Source of the DNA: Gordius sp. MW1
Taxonomy: Eukaryota > Nematomorpha > Gordioida > Gordea > Gordiidae
Reading direction: 5' to 3'
Assembly: GCA_964036665.1 (NCBI GenBank)
Contig: OZ038530.1
Span: 5,470,501 to 5,534,500, forward strand
DNA: 64,000 bases
Numbering within the stretch: the first letter of the stretch is position 1; every line of letters begins with the position of its first letter. This document shows positions 54,011-64,000 of this stretch, in pieces. Made by a program: the position numbers and the translations under genes. Under the pieces are notes generated by a model. The model searched no databases. It was not told where the DNA came from and saw only the letters and a list, made by a program, of their open reading frames with translations.

Positions 54011-54164
54011 CCTTGAATAATAAGTTTCTCGTCGCCAATGAAACGTGTAAACGCAGTTAGTTTATTTGATAAAGAATGACGGAATTCCAGAATATTCATA
54101 ACATATGGTTGTTGATAAAAAACGAACGATAATTACAATTCGATGTTACAAATATAAAATAGTA

Positions 54165-54205
54165 CAATTAGAATTGCGTTTCAAATTACAATAAACCATT
54201 ATATA
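54165..54205. repeat. Family-A LTR fragment
   Basis: TTAGAATTGCGTTTCAAATTA and CAATAAACCATTATAT match the end of the Gyp-A1 LTR at 17846-17885. Gyp-C3's 5' LTR is cut at the junction, so this marks a recombination or a deletion between the two elements. Confidence 0.65.
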
Positions 54206-56399
54206 TTTCATGCTAATATCAACATGGATTTAATGGTACATTTCTATACCAAAAATTAATTATTTTTAAGATCTATGCTTACAAATTGCAAAAAAGTTTT
54301 GACAAAATTCGGTACACCATCATCAAATCAATCTGCTCCGTTTACGTCTTGAACAAAATTAAAGTAAGATGGATCTTTTGTCGCATGTGCAATATAATGT
54401 TTCAAAGCTAACTCTGCAGCATGAAACCATTTAGGTTAAAATAATGCAAGCTATCAATAAAGCCAATGGAGAATTTTTTTTCCAAAGGCTATAAGGAATT
54501 GGTAAAACCTTTCCACTTACAATGCCTCTGGCAACTATGCCAAAATGACAGCCGTGGCTCTACCGTCTTCCGGAATTGCGACAATGCTACCCAGCTTAAG
54601 AACTTCTTAGGCAGCATTAATATGCCTTTAAACGTGGATAGCAGCTAAACTCCTATTTTCCGAACATCTGGACTGATAGAGTATGACCTAGATGCAAGTT
54701 TATCGTTTGGGATCAATGCATAATCGGCCCTAAAAAATCGCTCGAGGCACTTGATCGATTAATGCGAGAAAACCTAAGACCATTTGGGAACGCATTGTTA
54801 TTGCTTGCAGGTAATTCAAACTTTATATGTACTCCCCTCTTTATCCACCCCTACTGACGAAATCAATGCTTATCTTAATTATTCTACTTTGTGACGTTTA
54901 TGTTAAGGTTTTCCATTGTAACGAATTAATTGTGAAATTATTAAGGGGAGATGAATTTTTATTAAAGCACAATGTTCTGTCTTTAATGAGCCACTTTTAA
55001 ACAATTCAACCGAATAAGCATCTTAATTCATTTTTAATACTGTACATTTTAAAATGTGACATTCTGCTATATGTTATATACGCACTATGGAAGATTATAT
55101 ATTTCATTGTTATCCCTTGCCCCGAACCTTATTTAATTATTTCTTTATACAACCAGCTACCTCGGTCATAAAAATATGCTTATTTTCGCCAAACATCGAC
55201 CTTCATAACCCATAGCAAGTTCATAATCTTTAAAATTTATGTTACCATGGAAGCGTATTTCAATATGCCACATACTATTATTTACTTTAAAAAACTTCTT
55301 TAATTTACAACAATTGCATTATATTTCGCATATTTAAAGCCCTTACTTAGAAACCTAAGTGCAATCATAAGTTCCCTAGAAACGCGCATTTATCATTTGG
55401 CCACATAATGACTGCCAAAGCAACGCCGGTGTCAGGTTATCATATTCACGTATTGTCAGATTCAATTGTCAATCTGAATTTGATTGACATATGTCGTGAT
55501 TGACAGCCATTTTTGATTTTGTAAACAAATTCAAAATTGAATTAAATGAAATATATCAATTTAATATATATAGCTAGCTACTTATTAATGATGAATCCTT
55601 TTTTATGGATTAGAAAAAATTAACAAATTTTAACCCTTATTTCTTAAAATGTGTATTTTATAAACCAATTTATTTTTATGATATGATCATTCTTTGGGTT
55701 TAATTATTTATGTTTTATTATATTAAAGGGTACTAAGACAATAGTTTAAATTGCTTAATTATAATGAATCTTAATTTTTATTAATTTGTTTAAACTAATT
55801 TATTTTTTGACCCTATTGGTTATATGTTATATTATTACAAGATTTTATACAATTCAAACAAATGTTTATGAATTGCAAAGTAGCTTTATTAACAATCTGG
55901 AACAAAGAAAACAATACAATATTTAAAAACAATTGTTTATAATATAATGCTAAAACATATATATCAAATAATGATAATTTAATTTTGGATAAGTGGGTGA
56001 ATTGACAGCCCAGGTATGATATTGGTTGCTTGACTAAATCATTAGATTGAAAGTGATAGGCAGAGGTGAAGCAATGCTTTGTACCAGTTCACCTTAATTA
56101 GTCCCTATAAAAACAATTAACTTATAATTAATTTTTTACTTTTGGAAAGCCAAATAAACAGCAGGTCATATTAAGTTTGGGAGTCATATACAGCAATATG
56201 TGACCACATTGGAACAGCATGAACTAATTTAAAAAAATAGTCAATCATGACTAACATACAACATTGCCCATTTTTTGTTTGGCCTTTCTTTTTAAATAAA
56301 ATTTTTGCTGGATATCAAATTTATCAGATATGATATTAGGTGCAGGGTATTGATAAATGTCATCTGCAGAAAGACTAGGCATAACTGAATATTATAAAA
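54206..56399. other. AT-rich DNA, one possible exon-like patch
   Basis: At about 54440-54350 the minus strand reads FHAAELALKHYIAHATKDPS and then YFNFVQDVNGAD before a stop, in a composition unlike the surrounding DNA; the neighbouring 54460-54830 is also less AT-rich. I do not recognise it and cannot link it to an exon structure. The remainder (54830-56399) is AT-rich without features, apart from a TTGTCAGATTCAATTGTCAAT dyad near 55456. Confidence 0.35.
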
Positions 56400-57125
56400 G
56401 AAAATTTAACTAACAATAACTTTTTTATTACTTACTTAAATGATGGTATTTTATTCGTAAAAAGTAATAAATTCTGTATGTTCCAGTCAAATATAACAAT
56501 CTGAATTTCTAAATCTTTTATAAAAGAAATTGTAACTAACAATAACTTTTGATTACTTTCTTAAGTGATGTTATTTTATTTGTAAAAAGTAAAAAATTCT
56601 GTATGTTCCAATCAAATATAACAATCTGAATTTCTAAATCTTTTATAAAAGAAATTGTAACTAACAATAACTTTTGATTACTTTCTTAAGTGATGTTATT
56701 TTATTTGTAAAAAGTAAAAAATTCTGTATGTTCCAATCAAATATAACAATCTGAATTTCTAAATCTTTTATAAAAGAAATTGTAACTAACAATAACTTTT
56801 GATTACTTTCTTAAGTGATGTTGTTTTATTTGTAAAAATCTTTTTTAAAAAAATTGTAACTAACAATAACTTTTGATTACTTTCTTTAGTGATGTTATTT
56901 TATTTGTAAAAAGTAATAAATTCTGATTGTTCCAAGCAAATATAACAATCTGAATTTCTAAATCTTTTATAAAAGAAATTGTAACTAACAATAATTTTTG
57001 ATTACTTTATTAAGTGATGTTATTTTATTTGTAAAAAGTAATAAATTCTGTATGTTACAATCAAACATAATAATCTGAATTTCTGAATCTTTTATAGAAG
57101 AAATTGTAACTAACAATAAATTATA
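56400..57125. repeat. Tandem array of a 125-bp unit
   Basis: TGTAACTAACAATAA recurs at 56531, 56656, 56781, 56855, 56980 and 57105: period 125, except one unit of 74 bp that has lost about 51 bp. The first unit (from about 56405) is more diverged. Units 56531-56780 are almost identical to each other, which indicates recent homogenisation. AT-rich, non-coding. Confidence 0.92.
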
Positions 57126-57629
57126 TTGCATGTATCAATAAATCTCTTACTTAAATTTGAATCTGGCAACACTTGTTTATTATTCTCCTAACGAGTGTTT
57201 TCTACGCGTTCAATTGTTCTGTATAAAGTTCATAACCAATGGCGATGTGGCGAAAATCACGTGATCTTGTTTACTTTTACGCTTGTAGCCAATTAGTGCG
57301 TTCTATTACGCACTTGAATCTGACAATACTTGAATCTGACAACCCTACACCGGGCAATACCAAAGTAAGTTTTATTTAACAAATATACGTATTTTATGAA
57401 TTTCGATAGAGTCATAGATTCAAAAAATTTTAACTCAGGTAAAAATGGTGAGTTTCAGGTCTTTTATTATGCTAGTTTCATAGTTCTTATAATAAACATG
57501 ATCAAACTTTATATTATTTGGAATAGGTCAAACTTTAAAAAAATATCCGTTATAAAGCAACAACCTGGGCAAGTAAAAGAAATTCATAATCAGTTAGGCA
57601 CAAAAAGAATAATAGAATTTGGGCTCGGG
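57126..57629. other. Unassigned spacer
   Basis: Contains two TTGAATCTGACAA motifs near 57315-57345 and an unrecognised 79-codon frame at 57396-57635. No supported gene. Confidence 0.4.
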
Positions 57630-58367
57630 CTTTAAAACTTTATGTTCTTAATCCTATAATAATGCAACTTTGTTGTTCTTACAGCGTTTTAATATGTGCA
57701 ACTAGTTATTAATTCTGTAAATAATAATATTATCATTAAAAGCAATCGCACTTTGTGGTTTATAACGGTATAGTAAACATGCAATAAACACTAAGTTATA
57801 ATTGATGAATATCAATGGACTTAAACGTTTGCCTCAAATATGTTAAAATCTGCTTTGAAGCTTTAGCCAGGGTTTCTAAAGGGTCCAATTTGCTCAATTA
57901 TGCAACTAAGTCAACTATAAGCGAGCTTAATTTTCTAAGTCTATTTATAGTTAACAGACACAGTTATTTTGATACAAATGTTGTAATTTGCTAAACCAAC
58001 AAAATTTAATTTTCTATACTTCAAATTCATTTATAGTTCTTTTAGTCTGCACTTTCATTAGAAAATGTTATCTTTATGAATTAATTTATATCTTTATATT
58101 GTCAACGAGGTGTCGTGTCTCGCTAATCTTTAAAAAGTGTGTGTTAAAGTTTTTCAAAAATATAAATGTTTGCCATTTGGATTAACACTTATTTAATATT
58201 TTTATTAAAACAGGAGAAATTTTTATTCCGTATATATTTTTTCTAAAAAAGCCGAGACGAGACGAGGCTGAGGTATTTCTAGACCGAGACGAGATCGAGA
58301 TTTTCATAATCGCTCCCGAGACAAGACGAGATTTTGTTTTCGAGACCGAGACGAGATTGAAACACTA
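57630..58367. mobile_element. hAT-2 copy, left end missing, with empty hAT-3 site
   Basis: Matches hAT-2 from about 19865 (CTTAATCCTATAATAATG) to 20212 and then, without a break, 28405-28768, ending GAGATTGAAACACTA at 58367. CGAGACGAG words fill 58252-58355. The junction CTATACTTCAAATTCATTTATAG at 58015-58036 shows the site as it was before hAT-3 entered the other copy. I could not find the left terminal repeat. Confidence 0.85.
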
Positions 58368-58649
58368 GGAAGAGCGTTATTTGGGGTTATTGGGCACCAA
58401 CCGTATATTGATCACAATTTAAAAATTTAATTTCGTTAAATTTAAAAATAAACATCATTTTAATAGGTGTAAATTAAAAGTTACATGGCACTTTTAGGGT
58501 TAAAATGCAAATATGCGTAATATGATTCTCAATAAATCTAAATTTTTTAACATAGATAAATATGTTGTATTCTCACAATGTTTGTTATACTCTATATGAA
58601 TCGCGCGGCTTGTATATAAAAATTTTAGCATTGTGATTCAAAAATGATT

Positions 58650-61600
58650 AACTTAATAATGCCTTTGGAAATATTATTTACGGTCCCAAGTCCGTGTGCA
58701 AAAAATGTAGGGTTGGCGTCAGGTCGGAAACCAGCTGTAAAAATCAACTCCAAAATTATGATGGTTTTAAACAAAGCATTACAACAAAAGGCGGCGTCCT
58801 CCACAAACGACGCACACTGCATCTTTACCCCATCCCCATGAAATCTAGGGTTACTGCCTTACTTACAACGAAGGCCGGTAAAGAAATCAGTTGTGGAAAG
58901 AATGCGAATAAGGTGCGGGAATGCGGGCACGTTGACGGGTAGAGCATCGAGGTCGCACAAATGCTAAAAAGAAGAAAGGTACACATCGCCTGCATACAAA
59001 AGACGAGGTGGAACGTAGCCAAAGCTCGAGAGTTAGGAGAAGGATATAAACTATTCTACAGTGAATCGTAGAAACGGGGTCGGTATGGCTGTAAGCGAAT
59101 CGTTCAAGGACAAGACGGTGGACGTCTAGCGTTGCTAGGTTATTGTGGGAAGATTGCAGATTAAGGAGGCGCCTTAACCGTTATGTTCGCGTATGTTCCC
59201 CAATTGGGTGTATAAAATCAGAGAGAGACATATTATTCGATTCATTGGAAAAGAAAATACAAGGAATAGGAAAGGAAGAAAGCCTAATTAGGGCGTATTT
59301 CAAAGCTTACCTAAGGAAATATCGCCTCGGTTATGAAAGATCGTGGAGGCGTTGGACATGGTCGAACAACTAAGAAGGGAAAGAACTTTTCCGAGTATCC
59401 AAAGCATACGACATGGCGATCGTTAACACATATTTTCAAAAACGCTAAGATCATATTGTGACTTATAGAAGTGGGAGGCTTTTTGGTCAAATTGATTATC
59501 GGATCATACGGCGAAAGACTTATAGAGTTTTAAGGATTGCAAAGTAATGCGGGAGAAGATATCCAGGCAACATCGTCCACTTGTAATGGGTGGTTGAAAG
59601 AAAAGTATTTTCCGAAAGAAGAAGGGTTTATGAATCTCGAATTCGATACGAAACGCCAAAGCATACGTCGACAAACAATGAATATCATCAAAAAGCCCCC
59701 CCCCCCACTCTTGGGTGCAAGAAAGTTAAAAAGGACGTAAACGACGCTTGTGAGACGCTAACTAAATACATAAATGAAACAGCGATTCGGGTTCTAGGAC
59801 AGATAAAAGGTGGCAAAGCTATGAACAGGGAATTTTGGTGGTGGGATCAATCGGTTAGGGATTTCATCGATAAAAAGAAAAATTGATGTAGACGGTGGCA
59901 TAAGTCATAAAAGTCGAAGGAATATCAAGAGTATAAGGAGATAAAGAGAGCCGCGAAAAGGGCCGTTGCAATAGCTAAGAATGCGGCGTACACAGAGATG
60001 GCAAACAAACTGGACCATAAAGGTTTGACAGGCTTATGTAATTGGCCAAAATATGGGAGAAGAAAAGTCACGATGTCGGAGTCCTCAAAATATTCAAAAA
60101 CGAGAAGGGTCAAACCTTATTGGAGCTTAAGGAAGGGATGGAAAGTTAAGAATCTTTTGAATATTGCAAATGACAAAGATCCCCTTCCCGATAATGAGCC
60201 AAACATAAGTATGGTCGAACTTTACAGGAAAATGAAGTTTGGACACAAATGAACACGATGCAAAAAGGAAAAGCTAATGACCCAGTTGGAATACCTATGG
60301 AAGCATTGCTCAGATGCCAAGAAGAAGGAATCTCGACCATGACGAACCTCTTTGACAAGATATTGGTAGAAGAGCGAATTCCTAACTAATGGACAGCAAG
60401 CACGATTATACCCTTATTCAAAGGCATAGGAGACCCTCAGAACTGTGGCAATTACAGAGGTATCAAGCTAACTTGCCACCTCCTGAAGATATGGAAAGGA
60501 TCCTAGTAACAAGACTAAAAAACGAGGCGGAAATATCTCCTAACCAATTCGGATTTGTGGTTGGCAAGTCCACAATCGACACTATCTTCGCACGAAGACA
60601 AATGATTGAAGTATGGTGAAACGAGAAGAGACTTACATGTGGTCTTTATCGATTTGAAGAAAGCTTATGACACGGTCCCTCGCGATTTATTATTGTATTG
60701 CTTGAGAAAATAAAATATCCCTAAGGCATATGGCTTAAGAAAAATATTTATGAAGCCTCAAATTCGTGCGTTAGGGCGATATTTGGAGACTCGAAACCTT
60801 TTCGGGTTGAAATGGGATTACATCACGGATCTGCCTTAAGTCTCTTTTTATTTAATATAGTTATGGACACGATAACGAGAGACAAAAGCCATCGCCATGG
60901 TGTAGCTATATTCCTATGATATTATAATGCTATGCGAAAAGACATAGGAGAAAGTATTCGAAAAAGCCGAATTGTGGTCAAAGCGCTTAGCTGAATCAAC
61001 CATTGAAAAAAGGTATACTTGGAGATGAACGTTACAGACACCGTGTCGCTAGATAACCATCTAATGTACCGAATAGTATACAGGTTTTTTACATACCTCG
61101 GCTCAATGTTACATCAAGCGGGAGGTTGCATAGCAGAAGTCAATGCCCTGATTCAAAAAGGATGGCTTAAATGGCTAATTATATTCGGTGTAATGTGCGA
61201 CAAGAAAATGCCAATATGGTCGAAGAGCAAAGCTAGTAAAATTATCGTAAAAAGGGTGTTACACTATGAAAGTGAAACATGACGGAGGAAAAGCTTTTAC
61301 AAGCCACGGAGATGAGAATGATACGGTGGAGCTTGGGGCATACTAAGCTCGACTATATGACGAATGACCTTCTCATTACAAAAAATCGGGTATTCGATAT
61401 ATGGCGGGCATGATTAGCGATAATCGGCTAAGGTGGTAGGGGCATATACAAAGAAGTGAGACGGATGATGTAAATCGAAAAGTACAGGACATGGAAGTAC
61501 CGGGAAAGAGAAGAAGAGATTGACCTCGTGTTACGTAGAAAGGGCATGTGGACCTATTTATAAAAACAAAGAAAATTAATCAACATGACACTTACCCGAT

Positions 61601-61660
61601 AAAGATGGAAGAAATTCATCAAAATAAAACCCATGACTGTGAGACCAAATAATTTATAAA
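58650..61660 (+). pseudogene. Decayed RTE-type LINE (endonuclease and RT)
   Basis: Non-LTR retrotransposon remnant on the plus strand. The endonuclease domain shows GTLTGRAS (58925), AQMLKRRKVHIACIQKTRW and GEGYKLFYS (to 59060), VPQLGV (59195) and AIVNTYFQKR (59410). The spacer has FWWWDQSVRDFIDKKKN (59833-59885). RT shows GDPQNCGNYRGIKL (60430-60470), ISPNQFGFVVGKSTIDTIFA (60535), VIDLKKAYDTVPRDLL (60645) and GLHHGSALSLFLFNIVMDT (60818); the YADD box is decayed to SYDIIMLCE (60905). A GAAGAAGAAG tail near 61660 is a typical RTE microsatellite end. Stops and frameshifts occur throughout, and a C run lies at 59698-59706. Confidence 0.85.
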
Positions 61661-61862
61661 GAAGAAGAAGAATATAATGTCTTCGTAGACTTTACTAAAA
61701 CTAAGCATGCCATTGTTTAAATTCAGGTGGACAACCAGCCACAGATGTGGATTGAATAGTAAAGCTTTTTATGAGCCTAAATAATGTAATGCTTATATTA
61801 TTGTCTCTAATTCCTTTTTTCCCTTTTAATTGTGGAAGATATAAAATTTTGACCCTCTATAA
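61661..61862. other. Spacer
   Basis: No gene or repeat recognised between the LINE tail and the next hAT-3-like element. Confidence 0.5.
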
Positions 61863-61870
61863 CAGAAGAT

Positions 61871-62937
61871 CAGTGGCGTAGGCAGGGAGGGGGGTTTCGG
61901 GTAAGAACCCCCCCCCCCCCATTGACAAATTTATATTATTTTTTTCCGAATTATATAGAAATCTCAATGATATATTAATAGGACTCTTGTTAGTATTGCA
62001 CTTATAAAAATAATTAATTACCTTAATTAAAGTAATAATAAATTTATTTATTTTAAGGGTTAACATACTTAGCAAACCTTACTTTAGATATCTTGTTTTT
62101 AGAAACTACGGATCAGGGTTATATTTGTTCAAATTTATCTGCCCGAAACCGACTCGGTCTGATTTTTAGTTACTTTGCCAGCCTGAGCCCGCCCTAACCC
62201 TTTTAAACTTTTTACTATTAATTTTCTTATATTGTAAAATAAATTTAATTCTCATTTATGGATAAGAACTACTTTTAATAAACTTTACACAAATAAAAAA
62301 GTGACAAATTAATACACTAAAACAAATTAATATATATATATATACCTCATTGCAAATTGCCTAAATTTTGTTATGATGCCCGCCCAGGCCCGCCGGAAAG
62401 AATAACATTTTTGGAAAGGGTTCAGGCTGGTCCCCTACTTTGCAAAAAGTTGGGGGCCGAGCTCGGCCAATAATTCAATCATAACGAGTCCGGACCAGGA
62501 CCGAGTTTGTAAATTTTTCTTACTGATAGGCCAAATATAAGCCTAAAATACTTATGCATTTCACGTAAACAATTCTGGCTGCCATATACGAAAGGAGCCC
62601 TTTGCAAATTGCGTTTTTGAAATAAAGACCACAGGTAAAAGTGCACACAATTCAAATTTAATTGTTTATCTTTTTTTAAAGTATAGACGTGAAGAGTATA
62701 TTAATGTTTTATAAACCCACTGTAGATATTAATTGTATATAATTTTAATTATTTATGTTTAATCAAATTTTTTTGCATCGAAACTCTCCCCCCCCCCCCT
62801 CCCCCCCACGTATAAACAATCTACAAACCCTACTAATGTAATAATATTAATCAAATTTTGTTTAATAGTAATTTTTACCAAAGAATTTTGAACCCCCCCC
62901 CCCCCCTTTTACTGAGAAAATCTTCCCTACGCCACTG
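61871..62937. mobile_element. 1.07-kb hAT-3-like non-autonomous element
   Basis: Ends CAGTGGCGTAGGCAGG and CCCTACGCCACTG. Flanking 8-mers CAGAAGAT (61863-61870) and CAGGAGAG (62938-62945) agree at six of eight positions. C runs at 61908-61920, 62790-62802 and 62893-62907. No transposase. Within it, 62130-62510 holds GCCCGAAACCGACTCGG at one end and GAGTCCGGACCAGGACCGAG at the other, perhaps another small nested transposon. Confidence 0.72.
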
Positions 62938-62945
62938 CAGGAGAG

Positions 62946-63539
62946 ATATAGTGTGAGCCTTTATGCGTCTGAGGGCTAACAGATAGGTTATGATTATTAT
63001 TTTATCTCGGAAATATTGATCGCATCACAGGGACATCACAGACGCTTGATCGACTCATAAATAAGTCAGGCTTAGTGGAGAACGTTTGGTGCAAAACATG
63101 TGGCCAGGGTCCAACAATCGACAAATCCAAAACACTTCTATGTCTTTGAGATTATCTTTGCGAAAAAGAGGAACTGTAGTGCTATTAATCTTGACTGTAG
63201 TAACTTCGTACCTCAAATTTTATACAAATTACTAGCTGTGCCCGGCCAAGCGTTGCTTTGGCTCAGTCCTTAAGTGGTTAAATAAGTATAACCTATTAAT
63301 AAGACTTATCTAAAATAAGGTCATATATGAAATAATTTATAATGTGAAAGGTCCTAATGCTAATGCAAATAAATATCCATAATATTTATTGAAGAGCGAT
63401 ATAAAATATTTATTAATACATCTACAATGCTAAGGCAATAATCTGGCCAAATTTGGTGGCAATCGGTTGAGAACTTCAAAAGTTATTAGCGCACAAAAAA
63501 ACGGCAGGATCCGTGGTATGAGGACATCTTCTCCAGTGA
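62946..63539. other. Unassigned, with a possible short interspersed repeat
   Basis: 63231-63530 begins CTAGCTGTGCCCGGCCAAGCG and later has TTTGGTGGCAATCGGTTGAG followed by GTTATTAGCGCACA. Such phrases recur in repeats of many arthropod genomes, but I cannot name the class. It abuts the Helitron remnant. Confidence 0.4.
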
Positions 63540-64000
63540 AAGGTCCAGGCTAATGTATCTTCCAGCCTGATACTGTGCGATTTCATCGGTGTGAAGGTTC
63601 CCTAATTGGGCTATGCTATCTGGTTGAACAGTGAAAACTGCCATATCACTGCCTTGTTTACATATTTACAAATATATTTGATGGATTTAACGGAGTTACA
63701 ATACTCAACGTTGATGTGAGCTTTGTATAAATTTAAGAGCAGAGGATTATATGGAACAACCCATCGGTTGTCCACCTCGACCGTTGCATTGCGTATGGGG
63801 TTGGTTGCTACGTTACCACCATCTTCTATTGATCTTCTTTTGTACAAAGGGTATCCATCGTTGCCAATAAATGTACTGCATACTAAGCTGCGAGGATATC
63901 GCTTTGAGCATTTGCCGTCTATCATGCATGGCGATCTTGGATTAAGTGTTCCGCAAGGGCCGTGTATCATATTTTTTGTAACAATTTGGTACAAATCGTT
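63540..64000 (-). pseudogene. Helitron replication protein fragment, continuing beyond the window
   Basis: Minus strand, entering from the window end: MIHGPCG, the CSKRYPR block, NDGYPLYKRRS, NRWVVPYNPLL, HINVEYCNSVKSIKYICKYVNK. This is the Helitron-like N-terminal and Rep region of rolling-circle transposons. At about 63660 one base is missing: the listed frame reads VNKAVIW, while the next frame reads SDMAVFTVQPDSIAQL, DEIAQYQAGRYIS, which is the expected continuation. The match ends at RYIS (about 63553), where the sequence turns into an unrelated repeat. The helicase domain is absent from this window. Confidence 0.87.

Larger units (their letters stand above)
49864..54164 (-). mobile_element. 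Gyp-C3: nearly complete family-C Ty3/gypsy element
   Basis: Minus strand: 5' LTR 54164-54039 (cut short at its outer end), leader TTGGCGACGAG, gag, pol, 3' LTR 50001-49864 (138 bp). It is the longest copy of family C and the reference for the truncated C1 and C2. Outside the truncated 5' LTR lies a family-A LTR fragment, so the original flank is lost and no duplication can be seen. Confidence 0.88.

Noticed and set aside
56400-57125. CRISPR-like regular repeat array
   Set aside because: The whole 125-bp unit is repeated with no unique spacers; this is a minisatellite in a eukaryotic genome.
57396-57635. 79-codon frame before the hAT-2 copy
   Set aside because: No recognisable motif, borders repeats, and the downstream end runs into hAT-2 sequence.
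1-64000. Telomere repeats, rRNA or tRNA genes, endosymbiont or bacterial inserts
   Set aside because: I looked for TTAGG-type arrays, cloverleaf-like conserved boxes and GC-shifted operons and saw none.

Overview
This is a transposon-dominated stretch of an AT-rich invertebrate nuclear genome. An arthropod is my best guess, but nothing in the window fixes the taxon. One host gene is recognisable: a six-exon ARMC7 (armadillo repeat-containing 7) orthologue at 2903-3893. Four of its five introns are only 35-40 nt. The hAT transposase at 4790-6790 also has 37-47 nt introns, so very short introns look like a trait of this genome. I found no bacterial genes, no rRNA or tRNA genes and no CRISPR array.

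Element names used below: hAT-1 (TIR TAGGGCTGCACCGATATC), hAT-2 (TIR TAGTG..., inner ends rich in CGAGACGAG), hAT-3 (TIR CAGTGGCGTAGC); Ty3/gypsy families A (copies A1, A2), B (B1, B2), C (C1, C2, C3), D, and a CsRn1-like element.

Layout. 1-4668: AT-rich DNA, the ARMC7-like gene and a small hAT-3-like element. 4669-13799: an inverted dimer of hAT-1, flanked by a perfect 8-bp duplication (GTCTTGAC), with a CsRn1-like LTR retrotransposon inside its right arm. 13800-17785: short hAT-3-like elements, a decayed RTE-type LINE fragment and unassigned DNA. 17786-31400: Gyp-A1 (+), split by hAT-2 (18928-28768), which is split by hAT-3 (20213-28396), which is split by Gyp-B1 (-, 20898-26492), each with target-site duplications. 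31390-40731: Gyp-C1 (+), then Gyp-C2 (+) split by Gyp-A2 (-, 34896-39220), ending in an inverted Gyp-C fragment. 41054-45089: a young Gyp-D (+) inside a Cys-containing ORF. 45803-49046: Gyp-B2 (+), mostly deleted, inside a 123-bp tandem array. 49558-54170: an LTR/RT fragment followed by Gyp-C3 (-). 54171-58400: AT-rich DNA, a 125-bp tandem array and a hAT-2 fragment that keeps the empty site of the hAT-3 insertion. 58650-61660: a decayed RTE-type LINE. 61871-62937: a hAT-3-like element. 63540-64000: the start of a Helitron that runs out of the window.

The insertion order can be read directly. A1 came before hAT-2, then hAT-3, then B1; C2 came before A2; the hAT-1 dimer came before the CsRn1-like element. 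LTR pairs differ least in Gyp-D (1 in 185), Gyp-B1 (4 visible in 636) and the CsRn1-like element (3 substitutions and one 3-bp indel in about 276), so these are the most recent arrivals. Families A and C have exchanged sequence: an about 88-bp piece of C gag lies inside the A integrase region, and A1 is fused to C1 exactly there. Most coding regions are broken. The best preserved are the hAT-1 left-arm transposase, Gyp-B1 pol, Gyp-D pol and the CsRn1-like gag/pol.
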